Source: Candidatus Gastranaerophilales bacterium (GTDB taxonomy: Bacteria; Cyanobacteriota; Vampirovibrionia; Gastranaerophilales; Gastranaerophilaceae). From it: a stretch of 64,000 nucleotides of DNA. This document shows positions 34,966 to 44,019 of this stretch, piece by piece (position 1 is the first letter of the stretch; every line of letters begins with the position of its first letter). Position numbers and translations under genes: made by a program. The notes beneath the pieces were generated by a model. It saw only the letters and a program-made list of their open reading frames with translations, did not search any database and had not been told where the DNA came from. The stretch spans positions 186,001 to 250,000 of the forward strand of contig CALVAP010000007.1 of assembly GCA_944325625.1 (NCBI GenBank), in the 5' to 3' direction.

Positions 34966-35781
34966 TTATAATCCGTTGTATGAAAGTTGTTCCAAACGTT
35001 TTAGCGCATTTTGGGCTTGTGTATCAGATTCATTTATACTCAAACATTTTTGATAATAGTCGATAGCAAGATTAATTTTATGCATTTTTTCCAAAGCAGA
35101 AGCAATATTAAAATAAGCATCCGCACAATATGGGTTATGTCTTATTACTGCTATATTTGCCCTTATTGAATTTTTATAATCGCCCATATCAAAATAAATA
35201 TTACCCAAAGTGTACGAAGCAAGGATAAAACTTGAATCTTTTTCAATTATTTCATTTAAGACAGAAATCGCTGTTTCGTAGTCTTCATTGGAATATAAAA
35301 ACTGTGCATATTTATATAAAAGTTCTATTCTATCAGGATTTTGCGAAACAAGAGCCTCATATTTTGCTTTTAATATGTCAAAACTCTGAGTTTTTTCTAA
35401 CGACTCAAGATTTTTTATATCTTTTTCCAAGGTTTCTTGACAGAAAGATATATTATTTTCATTCAAACTATCTGCGTTTTTTAAAGAAAGATTATAAGTA
35501 TTTGGAATTCTTCGTTTTTCAATATTGCTTTTTACCGTAGGTATTATGTTATAAAGCTCATGGATAGAAAGCATATAAACAGGTTTATAACGTTTTTGAT
35601 AAAAAATATCATCGTTTTTATCAAATATTTTTGAAAACTCTATAATTTCACCAAACTTTTTTTTAATTGTTGACTCAAAACCAAAATCGTAATCCTGAGA
35701 AACATTCCCGCTCATTTGGCGAGAATATGCACCATTAATTGATAGTAGAAAAATTGTAATTATCAACAATAATTTTTTCAT
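34966..35781 (-). CDS. Exported TPR-repeat protein
   Basis: 271 residues from the ATG at 35781 (a TTG four codons upstream is less likely). Residues 1-20 form a signal peptide (KKLLLIITIFLLSINGAYS). The C-terminal half (about 135-265) contains at least three tetratricopeptide repeats, for example AQFLYSNEDYETAISVLNEI and GDYKNSIRANIAVIRHNPYC. TPR proteins act as protein-binding scaffolds, here in the periplasm or outer membrane. The partner is unknown. No lipobox was seen. Confidence 0.85.
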   Translation of the reverse strand: MKKLLLIITIFLLSINGAYSRQMSGNVSQDYDFGFESTIKKKFGEIIEFSKIFDKNDDIFYQKRYKPVYMLSIHELYNIIPTVKSNIEKRRIPNTYNLSLKNADSLNENNISFCQETLEKDIKNLESLEKTQSFDILKAKYEALVSQNPDRIELLYKYAQFLYSNEDYETAISVLNEIIEKDSSFILASYTLGNIYFDMGDYKNSIRANIAVIRHNPYCADAYFNIASALEKMHKINLAIDYYQKCLSINESDTQAQNALKRLEQLSYNGL

Positions 35782-35830
35782 ACGATACCCCAATTAACAG
35801 TTTATATAATTTATTAAAAAGGGCAAATAT

Positions 35831-35859
35831 TTTACATAACTAAAATTTTTCAATATACT
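35831..35859 (+). promoter_or_regulatory. Promoter of the U32 gene (leaderless)
   Basis: TTTACA at 35831-35836, exactly 17 bases, TATACT at 35854-35859, then six bases (TTTCTT) and the ATG at 35866. Both hexamers are strong and no Shine-Dalgarno is present. This is the best example in the window of a promoter that can only give a leaderless mRNA. Confidence 0.75.
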
Positions 35860-35865
35860 TTTCTT

Positions 35866-37707
35866 ATGGAACGGAATTTTGACATAGAACTTTTAGCACC
35901 GGCAAAAGATAAAAAATGTGCACTTTGCGCCATAAATTGCGGAGCAGATGCAATTTATATAGGAGCAGAGAGTTTTGGCGCAAGAAAAAATGCCTCAAAC
36001 TCAATACAAGACATACAAGAAATAATTGAATACGCTCATAAATTTAACGTCAAAGTTTATGTGACTCTAAATACAGTCCTTTATGACAATGAGCTTGAAA
36101 ATGCTTCGACGTTAATAAAAAAACTTTATGAAATTGGGACAGATGCACTGATTATTCAGGATTTTGGACTTTTAAATTTGGATTTGCCACCAATTGAGCT
36201 CCACGCAAGCACCCAGTGCCATAACTCAACGATTGAAAAAATTTCTTTTCTGGAAAAAATAGGATTTGAAAGAGCCGTTCTGGCGAGGGAACTTTCTATA
36301 GATGAAATTAAAAAAATTGCCGACAGTACATCAATTGAGTTGGAATGTTTTATCCATGGAGCCCTTTGTGTTTCCTACAGCGGTCAGTGTTATATGAGTT
36401 ACGCTATTGGCGGACGCTCGGCCAATAGAGGAGAATGCGCACAGGCTTGTAGAAAAAAATATACACTCATAGATAAAAATAACAACATAATTAAAGAAAA
36501 CAGTCATCTATTATGTCTAAAGGATTTTAATGCTTCTGAATATCTCGAAAAAATGATAGATGCCGGCGTAAGCTCTTTTAAAATAGAAGGAAGACTTAAA
36601 GACGAGCTTTATGTAAAAAATGTTGTAAGTTTTTATAGAAAAAAACTTGATGAAATTTTAATCAAAAAAAATAAGAAAAAAGCCTCCACTGGTAAGATAC
36701 TAAGCGATTTTAATTTTGATATAAATAAATCTTTCAACCGTGGTTATTGTGCTTATTTTTTGAACGGACGAAATAAAGACATAACTTCCTTTGATACTCC
36801 TAAGAATTATGGAGAGTATGTTGGAAAAATTATCAAAATTAACAAAAACTCTTTTACTCTTGATAAGAATGTACTAAATATAGGAGATGGAATAACATTT
36901 TTCGTTCAAACCAACAATCAAAAAGAACTATTTGGAACAAAAATTGACAAAATAATAAACAATGAAATTTTCCCCCACTCAATGGATTACATTAATAAAG
37001 GAATGAAAATTTACAGAAATTTCGACAATGAATACACAAAAAAATTAGAAAACATCAAAATCGAAAGAAAAATACCCGTAATCCTTTCAGTCAAAATAAA
37101 CTCTAAAGTAATAATAATAACAATTACTGACAATGTACTTTCTCATCAACTTGAGATAAAAAACAATTATGAAAAAGCGCAAAACGAAACAAAGGCAATA
37201 GAAAATATTGAAAAACAACTTTCAAAAATGGGGGACTCAGAATTTGTCTGTGAAAAAATAAAAATGCAAACACAAAACACTCCTTTTATAAGAATCAATG
37301 AAATTAATGAAATCCGGCGCAAACTAATAAGAGAATTTCAGAATTTAAGAAAAAGAAACTATACAAGAAAAAAACAAACACCAATAATACATCAAAAATA
37401 TTATAAAAATATATTAAATTATAAAGACAACATTACAAATGAAAAAGCGAAAGAGTTTTTCTCCTCCTGCGGCTGCGAAATAGAAGAATATGGGCTTGAA
37501 CACAAAACACAAAAAAATTTCATTGGAAAACAAATAATGGAGACAAAACACTGTTTGAAATTCTCCCTCGACCTTTGCCCAAAACAAAAAAATAATATAA
37601 AAATAAATGAACCACTGTTTTTAATTGACGACAAAGGACAAAAATATCAACTTGAGTTTGATTGTAAAAATTGTCATATGAAAATTTTCTTCGGTTCAAA
37701 AAAATAA
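35866..37707 (+). CDS. U32 family rRNA/tRNA hydroxylation protein (RlhA-like)
   Basis: 613 residues. The N-terminal U32 barrel (1-about 290) contains the hallmark segment from residue 160 (ECFIHGALCVSYSGQC) to 196 (RSANRGECAQACR), with C168, C175, C191 and C195 in the positions of the proposed Fe-S ligands. Long C-terminal domains match RlhA, which hydroxylates C2501 of 23S rRNA, better than the shorter TrhP/TrhO tRNA enzymes. Despite the name, these are not proteases. A strong leaderless promoter precedes it. The C-terminal third is very Lys/Asn rich. It is convergent with nupC, 16 bases apart. Confidence 0.85.
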   Translation: MERNFDIELLAPAKDKKCALCAINCGADAIYIGAESFGARKNASNSIQDIQEIIEYAHKFNVKVYVTLNTVLYDNELENASTLIKKLYEIGTDALIIQDFGLLNLDLPPIELHASTQCHNSTIEKISFLEKIGFERAVLARELSIDEIKKIADSTSIELECFIHGALCVSYSGQCYMSYAIGGRSANRGECAQACRKKYTLIDKNNNIIKENSHLLCLKDFNASEYLEKMIDAGVSSFKIEGRLKDELYVKNVVSFYRKKLDEILIKKNKKKASTGKILSDFNFDINKSFNRGYCAYFLNGRNKDITSFDTPKNYGEYVGKIIKINKNSFTLDKNVLNIGDGITFFVQTNNQKELFGTKIDKIINNEIFPHSMDYINKGMKIYRNFDNEYTKKLENIKIERKIPVILSVKINSKVIIITITDNVLSHQLEIKNNYEKAQNETKAIENIEKQLSKMGDSEFVCEKIKMQTQNTPFIRINEINEIRRKLIREFQNLRKRNYTRKKQTPIIHQKYYKNILNYKDNITNEKAKEFFSSCGCEIEEYGLEHKTQKNFIGKQIMETKHCLKFSLDLCPKQKNNIKINEPLFLIDDKGQKYQLEFDCKNCHMKIFFGSKK

Positions 37708-37723
37708 TTTTATCACCACCAAA

Positions 37724-39004
37724 TTACAACAAAATTCCGGCAATACAAGCTGATACATATGAAGCAAGTGTACCGCAAATTAACGCTTTTACCCCCAGTT
37801 TTGCCAAATCTTTTCTTCTTGTTGGTGCCAGTTCCCCAATTCCTCCAATCTGTATCGCTATTGAACCTAAATTTGCAAACCCGCAAAGCGCAAAACTTGC
37901 AATTATTATAGCTTTATCAGACAAAGTAGATTGAATTTGCGATAAGTCCATATATGCTATAAATTCATTGAAAACCAATTTTGTCCCCATTAAAGAGCCA
38001 ACTGCAGAAGCCTCATTGAATGGGACACCCATTACAAAAGCAAAAACTGAAAAAATCGCACCTAAAATTTCTTTCATAGAAAGTTGGGTAAAATCAATAC
38101 CTAAAATATGAGCAGGGAAATGACAAATATTTACTAAAAATAAACCAATATAACCCAAAACCCAATCTACCATATGAATTAGTGCAATTAATGCAATAAG
38201 CATAGCAATAACATTAATTGAAACTCTCATCCCATCAGATGCTCCATGAGCAATAGCATCTATAATATTAACGTAATTTTGTTTAATCTCAATTTTTACA
38301 TCATCTTTTGTTTGCGATTGCTCTGTCTCGGGAAAAACTATTTTAGAAATAACCAATGCACCCGGAGCTGCCATAATACTTGCAGAAAGAAGATATTCTG
38401 CAGGAATTCCCATTCCTATGTACATAGCCATAACCCCGCCTGCAATACATGCCATTGAACCCGTCATAGATGCCAGCAGCTCTGACATGGTCATTGTTGC
38501 CAGATATGGTTTAATCATAATCTGTGCCTCTACCTGCCCAACAAATGCACTTGCCGCATTTGACAAAGCTTCTGCGCCGGATATGTTCATTATCTTATAC
38601 ATTACTTTTGCGCAGATATATACAAGTTTCTGCATAAATCCAATATGGTACAAAATATTAACAATAATTAAAACAAAAATTATTGTAGGTATTAATTTAA
38701 GTGCAAAAATAAAATCCGCACCGGTCCCAAAAAGTTCTACAAACTTCTCAGGCTTCGCAGTCAACGCTCCAAAAACAAAATTTCCACCCTCATTTGCAAA
38801 ATCAAGAACTTTTTCCACTAAAAGCCCTGCTTTGGAAAAAATTAGTTTCCCTATTGCCGTTTTTAAAACAAAAACTGCAAGAAATATTTGCAACCCTAAC
38901 CCGGCAAATACCGTTTTTAAACTTATTTCTTTTTTATTATTCGACATAAGAAAACAAATTGCAAAAATTACAACAATGCCGATAAGTCCAACAAATCTAC
39001 TCAT
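37724..39004 (-). CDS. Concentrative nucleoside transporter (NupC/CNT family)
   Basis: 426 residues with about ten membrane segments. The central GQVEAQIMIKPYL and the C-terminal GFANLGSIAIQIGGIGELAP match the CNT signature regions that bind nucleoside and cation. It imports nucleosides with H+ or Na+. A GGTGG ribosome-binding site precedes the ATG. It seems monocistronic. With thyX and two thymidylate-kinase-like genes in the window, salvage of thymidine is plausible but unproven. Confidence 0.92.
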   Translation of the reverse strand: MSRFVGLIGIVVIFAICFLMSNNKKEISLKTVFAGLGLQIFLAVFVLKTAIGKLIFSKAGLLVEKVLDFANEGGNFVFGALTAKPEKFVELFGTGADFIFALKLIPTIIFVLIIVNILYHIGFMQKLVYICAKVMYKIMNISGAEALSNAASAFVGQVEAQIMIKPYLATMTMSELLASMTGSMACIAGGVMAMYIGMGIPAEYLLSASIMAAPGALVISKIVFPETEQSQTKDDVKIEIKQNYVNIIDAIAHGASDGMRVSINVIAMLIALIALIHMVDWVLGYIGLFLVNICHFPAHILGIDFTQLSMKEILGAIFSVFAFVMGVPFNEASAVGSLMGTKLVFNEFIAYMDLSQIQSTLSDKAIIIASFALCGFANLGSIAIQIGGIGELAPTRRKDLAKLGVKALICGTLASYVSACIAGILL

Positions 39005-39069
39005 TTTCCACCTGTTTCAATATTTCTTTTATTTTACAGAAAAATCAAAAGAAAATAAAGAAAAAGTTT

Positions 39070-39624
39070 TTAATCCCTAATTTTATATGCAACCAAAAGC
39101 CCTGCTGGCAAATCTAAAATTTGGGTTTGATACTTTTCATCTGACTGAATTGCCTCAACAAATGGTTTAACTTTTTCCGGGTGGGAAGTTATATTATCTG
39201 CGGTTATAACGCCGCCTTTAATAAGGTGTTTATCAATAAGATTAAAAAATTCAATATACTGAGCCTTGTTAGCATCAAGAAAAACAAAATCCAACGGTCT
39301 TTCCCATCTTTGTAAAATATCCACACCTGAACCTATTACAGGTTCAATTACCTCAGCCACTTCGCATTTTTTAAAGTTTTCTCTTGCAATACACTGGCGT
39401 TTTTCCCAGAATTCTATCGTACAAAGCTTTCCTTTATTTTCTTTAAAGGCTTCACCTAGCCATAATCCCGAATATCCGTTTGATGTTCCAATTTCCAAAC
39501 CGCTTTTATATTTCCCGATTTTTACAAGCATATTTAAAAAATTGCCCGTCTCTCTTGAAATATTCCAAAACTCATTCTGGGTCTTTTCCAATTCTAAGAG
39601 TGTTTGTTCAAAAATTGCATTCAT
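39070..39624 (-). CDS. SAM-dependent O-methyltransferase (CCoAOMT/YrrM-like)
   Basis: 184 residues. SAM-binding LEIGTSNGYSGLWLGEA (about 38-54), IEFWEKR and LDANKAQYIEFF with a following GGVITADN match the caffeoyl-CoA O-methyltransferase-like family; bacterial YrrM (TrmR) of this family methylates tRNA wobble uridine. At 184 residues it is a little shorter than most. Its ATG overlaps the stop of the upstream beta-propeller gene (TAATG), so translation is coupled. Substrate uncertain. Confidence 0.82.
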   Translation of the reverse strand: MNAIFEQTLLELEKTQNEFWNISRETGNFLNMLVKIGKYKSGLEIGTSNGYSGLWLGEAFKENKGKLCTIEFWEKRQCIARENFKKCEVAEVIEPVIGSGVDILQRWERPLDFVFLDANKAQYIEFFNLIDKHLIKGGVITADNITSHPEKVKPFVEAIQSDEKYQTQILDLPAGLLVAYKIRD

Positions 39625-41300
39625 TACAACTTCTCCACTGTCTCCTCTTGTTTATCAACAGGCATTTGTTTTTCTTTTGGCTGTTTTTTTTCAATTTCTT
39701 GTGTTTTGGTATTGGTTTTATTTACAACAGTCAGCGTTGTCATCTGTAAGTCTATGGGATTTGTTTGCAAAACCATTTGTCTTTCTAAATCAAAGACAAC
39801 ATATTTTTTCTCCGCAACATTTGTTATAATTACAAGGTTTGAATTTTTTATAGGATTTATTTTATTGGAAAAACCTGACACGTTTAGTGATACATTTTTC
39901 TCTACAGTATTTGTTTGTGGATTAAAAATATCTACCGAATTTGTTGTAGCACTTAAAATGTATATTTTTCCACCATACAAAATCATGTCAACAGGCTTGT
40001 TAGTTGTTTCAACTGTTTCGCCACTTTCTACATAATTTAATTTTTCAAATTCTTCTTGCTCTTTTTTTAAAAGGTTCTTCACCGACGAACCCGCGGTAAT
40101 AAACGCACTTTTTATGTAATATGACTTTTGCGACCCGAGAACTTCTTTATCTTCTGCCGTTTTTTCTATTATGAACTGTTGATACGGAAAAATTCTCAAA
40201 GCATTTTTGGTTCTGCTTAAAACATAAACTTTGTTGTCAAATATAGTCATTTTAGAAACATTTGCAACATTACATTGATAAATGTTAACGTAATTATTAT
40301 TCAGCTCAACGCTATATATATCGCTTGTTGTTGAATCCTGGTATATAAGCTTTGTTTCGTCATCTGAAAAGCTAAGTTTTTCCGGCATTCCTTTTATTTG
40401 TATTTGCTTTGTCAATGCCATTGTAGGAATATCAATCACGAAAAGATACGGACTTTTATTTGAAATAACATATGCCGTTTTATCGTCTTTTGATACAACA
40501 ATCTCATCGGGCTCTGCTCCAATATCTATTTGTTTTGCTATTTCTTCATTTTTTATGTCCACAACATCTATGTAGGTTTTTCCGCTTGTTGATACTAACA
40601 AATAGCTTCCCTCAACCTCTTTAACTGTTTTAGGGATACTGTCAAGTTTTAAGGTATATTGAACATCTCTCAAATCTGAGGGCATAATATAAATAAAGTT
40701 GGAATTAAAATTTGTTATAAAAAACTGCTTGTCTCTTAATTGGGGAATAACATTTATTTTTTCGGTTTTACGAGGAGGCTGAATTTCTTTTTCTGTCTTT
40801 TTAGCAGGAATTTGTTGTTTGGAGGTTATCTGCAAATTAGACGTTAAAGGTATATTCAAATCTCCAAGAATACCAACCAATTCATCAGGTAAAACCAGCC
40901 CTTTTGGCACAAGCAAATCCTGTGGAAGTATACCTGTTCTTACTTCTACAGGTAAATCTTTTAAGGAAGTAACCGTCAATCCTTTATTTTTAGCTTTGAT
41001 AATTTTTAGTAAACAATAATTATTTTCAAAGATTACAATCTCCGGCTTTTTAGCAAACGACTTATTTGAAGGATAGGTATACTTTATACCAAATTCTCCT
41101 TCTTTAACCGTATAAGCCGGCAAAAGAGGAAGATAAAGCGTACCATCAGGCAACGTTACCAGTCCGTCAAAACGGATTGTTGCATCAGGGACATTTTGAA
41201 GAATATAATTTTTTATCTCCGGAGGTAATTGAGTTGCAAAAACAGGTTGAACCATAAAAAGCGTCAAACCTATCACTAACAAAAACCAAATTTTTTTCAT
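39624..41300 (-). CDS. Exported beta-propeller protein
   Basis: 558 residues. Residues 1-22 form a signal peptide ending VFA. From about 190 to 520, repeated strands of the YVTN/WD type occur (AYVISNKSPYLFVIDIPT, YILSATTNSVDIFNP, NSNLVIITN), indicating a seven-bladed propeller. Before it lies a region (about 25-150) with PDGTLYLPLLPAYTVKEGEFG, seen in other proteins of this lineage type. The tail is Lys/Glu/Gln rich. It is probably periplasmic and binds a protein or ligand. GAGGGAAGAAT supplies the ribosome-binding site. Function unknown. Confidence 0.78.
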   Translation of the reverse strand: MKKIWFLLVIGLTLFMVQPVFATQLPPEIKNYILQNVPDATIRFDGLVTLPDGTLYLPLLPAYTVKEGEFGIKYTYPSNKSFAKKPEIVIFENNYCLLKIIKAKNKGLTVTSLKDLPVEVRTGILPQDLLVPKGLVLPDELVGILGDLNIPLTSNLQITSKQQIPAKKTEKEIQPPRKTEKINVIPQLRDKQFFITNFNSNFIYIMPSDLRDVQYTLKLDSIPKTVKEVEGSYLLVSTSGKTYIDVVDIKNEEIAKQIDIGAEPDEIVVSKDDKTAYVISNKSPYLFVIDIPTMALTKQIQIKGMPEKLSFSDDETKLIYQDSTTSDIYSVELNNNYVNIYQCNVANVSKMTIFDNKVYVLSRTKNALRIFPYQQFIIEKTAEDKEVLGSQKSYYIKSAFITAGSSVKNLLKKEQEEFEKLNYVESGETVETTNKPVDMILYGGKIYILSATTNSVDIFNPQTNTVEKNVSLNVSGFSNKINPIKNSNLVIITNVAEKKYVVFDLERQMVLQTNPIDLQMTTLTVVNKTNTKTQEIEKKQPKEKQMPVDKQEETVEKL

Positions 41301-41321
41301 ATTCTTCCCTCAATTTATTTT

Positions 41322-42452
41322 TTAATTATGCAATGCTTTTTTAAATCGTTTTAAAAGACTTTCATCGTTTGCTTCTTTTCCGGTAGAAAGCTCAAATAAT
41401 CTTGCATAAAGCTTCTTTTCTTCATCCGAAAGCGCTTGAGGTGTTCGTATTTTTAAAACTACATAATGATTTCCTCTTCTATTCGGATTATTAAGATATG
41501 GAACGCCTGCATCTTTTAATACCAATATCTTACCACTTTCCGTTCCTGCTGGCACTGTAATTTTTCTATCTCCATCCAAAGTTTGTATATTGATTTCATC
41601 GCCCAAAACAGCTTGGGGTATTTCTATAGGAATTTCGGAATAAATATCAAAGTTTTCACGTTTGAAAAATCTATGTTCTTTTACATGCAAAACAATGTAT
41701 AAGTCCCCATTTGGACCTCCATTTTTTCCCGCATCACCTTCTTGCGCAACACGGATTTTTGCACCATTGTCAACCCCTTTAGGAATTTTTACATTTATTG
41801 TTTTTTCTTTCTCTACGCTACCTGATCCGTTACAAGATTTACAAGGTGTTGTAATTTTCTTTCCGCTTCCTCCACAGTTAGGACAAGTACTTATTTGGGT
41901 AAATTGTCCCATAATGGTATTTTTAACCTGCTGAACACGTCCTGTGCCTCCGCATGTCGGGCATGTTTGCGGTTCAGACCCCGGAGCATTTCCTGTTCCT
42001 TTACATTCCTCACAGGCTTCAAGATGGTCAATTTTTATTTCTTTTTCAACTCCAAAAACGGCTTCTTCAAAATCTAACTCGATATCAACTCTAATATCTC
42101 CGCCCCTTTGAGGTGCATTTGGGTTTCTCTCATACCCTGTAGAAAATCCAAACCCACCAAAAAAACTTTCAAAAATATCATTGAGGTTTCCAAAACCACC
42201 GTCAAATGGTCCTTGAGAACTGTATCCGGCGTTAGATAACCCTTCTTCTCCCCATCTGTCGTAAACTGAGCGCTTATCATCATCCATTAGCGTTTCGTAT
42301 GCTTTACCCAGGGCTTTGAACTTTTCTTCCGCATCCGGCTCTTTATTTACGTCAGGATGATATTTTCTGGCTTTTTTTCTAAATGCTGATTTTATCTCAT
42401 CTTTGCTTGCGTTCCTGCTTACTCCAAGCAATTCATAATAATCGGTTGTCAT
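41322..42452 (-). CDS. dnaJ: Chaperone protein DnaJ
   Basis: 376 residues from the ATG at 42452, which has GGAAGAGAAA upstream (an ATG four codons earlier is possible). J domain with HPD at 32-34, a Gly/Phe-rich linker, and four CxxCxGxG zinc motifs ([32 protein letters not shown]). It delivers substrates to DnaK and stimulates its ATPase. It follows grpE by 17 bases; dnaK and hrcA are not in the window. No CIRCE-type operator was noticed before grpE. Confidence 0.97.
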   Translation of the reverse strand: MTTDYYELLGVSRNASKDEIKSAFRKKARKYHPDVNKEPDAEEKFKALGKAYETLMDDDKRSVYDRWGEEGLSNAGYSSQGPFDGGFGNLNDIFESFFGGFGFSTGYERNPNAPQRGGDIRVDIELDFEEAVFGVEKEIKIDHLEACEECKGTGNAPGSEPQTCPTCGGTGRVQQVKNTIMGQFTQISTCPNCGGSGKKITTPCKSCNGSGSVEKEKTINVKIPKGVDNGAKIRVAQEGDAGKNGGPNGDLYIVLHVKEHRFFKRENFDIYSEIPIEIPQAVLGDEINIQTLDGDRKITVPAGTESGKILVLKDAGVPYLNNPNRRGNHYVVLKIRTPQALSDEEKKLYARLFELSTGKEANDESLLKRFKKALHN

Positions 42453-42469
42453 TTTCTCTTCCATTATTC

Positions 42470-43051
42470 TTAATTAGTAGCAACGTTAACAAGTGCAGGA
42501 CGTAGTACTTTATCCCCTAACTTGTATCCTTTTTGTAGTTCTGCAATTATTGTTTGATCAGGATATTCTGTGCTTGGTGTTTGCATAACTGCATCATGAA
42601 TATTTGGATCAAATTCTTTTCCAACAGTTTCTATAAGGGTAAGACCCAATTTTTCCAGAGAATCAGTAATTTGTTTGTATAAAACGTCAAAAGCTTCTTT
42701 TACACAATTTGCATCGTCTGATTCTTTCAATGCGGTTTGAGCTCTGTCAAAATTATCTAAAACTTCAAGAAGTTTTGAAAGAACTTCCGTTTTTCCGTAG
42801 TTTATCAAGCTTTCTCTTTCTTGAGCTTGTCTTTTTCTGTAATTGTCAAAATCCGCAGCTAAACGAAGATATTGATTATTAAGATTTTCAAAATCTTTTT
42901 TTATTTTTTCAACATCATTATCTGATTCTTCTTTCACTTCTTCAGAAGTTGGTTCATTTGTATTTTCCTCTTCGGTTTCTATATTTTCCGCAAACGGATT
43001 GTTTTGTGATGTTTCATCTAATGTTATTTCATCGTTTTCATTTTTTTTCAT
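42470..43051 (-). CDS. grpE: Nucleotide exchange factor GrpE
   Basis: 193 residues. An acidic, disordered N-terminus (1-60) is followed by a long coiled coil ([24 protein letters not shown]) and the C-terminal beta domain ending with [20 protein letters not shown], the family signature. GrpE releases ADP from DnaK. First gene of the grpE-dnaJ pair. Confidence 0.96.
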   Translation of the reverse strand: MKKNENDEITLDETSQNNPFAENIETEEENTNEPTSEEVKEESDNDVEKIKKDFENLNNQYLRLAADFDNYRKRQAQERESLINYGKTEVLSKLLEVLDNFDRAQTALKESDDANCVKEAFDVLYKQITDSLEKLGLTLIETVGKEFDPNIHDAVMQTPSTEYPDQTIIAELQKGYKLGDKVLRPALVNVATN

Positions 43052-43142
43052 GATGAATCCCTCTTATTATAAAAACAGGTACTTAGCCTCATAATCTATT
43101 ATAGCCCAACTATATTCATTAACAAATCTTCTTAATGTTTTT

Positions 43143-43520
43143 TTAAGGATTAAAATAAAATAAATGATGAAAAAATAGTATAACACCAATAATAATACTT
43201 GTAAGTGTTGCAATTAAAACTCCGCCTGCCGCCATATCTTTAGCCATTTTTACAAGTGTAGAATATTTATTTCGATACAATGCATCCAAAGCAAATTCTA
43301 TTACCGAATTAAAAAGTTCCGCACACATAACAAAACCTATTGCAAAAAATAAAAGACAAAACTCAATGTAATTGAATTTCAATAATATTGCCAAAATTAT
43401 TACTATAAGCGCAACTATATTATGAATTCGAAAATTTCTTTGTGATTTAAATGCAACTCCCAACCCTTTTCTTGCTGTTGCAAAAGATTTAAAAAAGTTG
43501 TTGTGCGTGTATTTTGACAT
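43143..43520 (-). CDS. dgkA: Diacylglycerol/undecaprenol kinase (DgkA family)
   Basis: 125 residues with three membrane helices. The active-site pattern AELFNSVIEFALD followed by KDMAAGGVL is that of the DgkA family. In organisms with this operon the enzyme usually phosphorylates undecaprenol, recycling the lipid carrier for cell-wall and glycan synthesis. Its start lies 32 bases inside ybeY and has its own GGAGAAGG ribosome-binding site there. Confidence 0.92.
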   Translation of the reverse strand: MSKYTHNNFFKSFATARKGLGVAFKSQRNFRIHNIVALIVIILAILLKFNYIEFCLLFFAIGFVMCAELFNSVIEFALDALYRNKYSTLVKMAKDMAAGGVLIATLTSIIIGVILFFHHLFYFNP

Positions 43521-44019
43521 TAACCTTCTCCATTGACTTACCCTGTTGTTCCAACATAAACATCAATTCTTTCTCACTTTGATGGTCATATCCCAACAAA
43601 TGCATTATGCCATGTGAAATTAAGAAAAACAATTCTTCACCAAAAGAATGTTGTTTCTCTTTTGATTGTTCCAGAGCTTTGTCAAGTGAAATTATAATTT
43701 CTCCAAGATTTATTTCTCCATCAAAAATAAATCTATCTTCTTCGTTGCTATCTGCAAAAAGCGCAAAAGTTATAACATCGGTAGGCATATCTTTTTGTCT
43801 GTATTCTTTGTTTATCTCGTGAATTTTTTCATTATTACAAAAGACTATATCAAAAGATATTGTTTTAAACTCATTGTTATTAAGACAACTTTTGTTAAAT
43901 ATTTCTTTTTCTTCGAGAAAATATTTAAAAATCTTTTTAGTTCCGCTAAGAACTTGCTTTACATCTACCTCAAACTGGGGATAAAGTGTTTCTATAAAAA
44001 TATTTGTTTTAATTGTCAT
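43489..44019 (-). CDS. ybeY: Endoribonuclease YbeY
   Basis: 176 residues. The zinc-binding H136-x3-H140-x5-H146 motif lies in SHGIMHLLGYDH. YbeY takes part in 16S rRNA 3' end maturation and ribosome quality control. It overlaps pgpH by 11 bases at its start and dgkA by 32 bases at its end. The order pgpH-ybeY-dgkA is common in Firmicutes and cyanobacterial relatives. Confidence 0.96.
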   Translation of the reverse strand: MTIKTNIFIETLYPQFEVDVKQVLSGTKKIFKYFLEEKEIFNKSCLNNNEFKTISFDIVFCNNEKIHEINKEYRQKDMPTDVITFALFADSNEEDRFIFDGEINLGEIIISLDKALEQSKEKQHSFGEELFFLISHGIMHLLGYDHQSEKELMFMLEQQGKSMEKVNVKIHAQQLF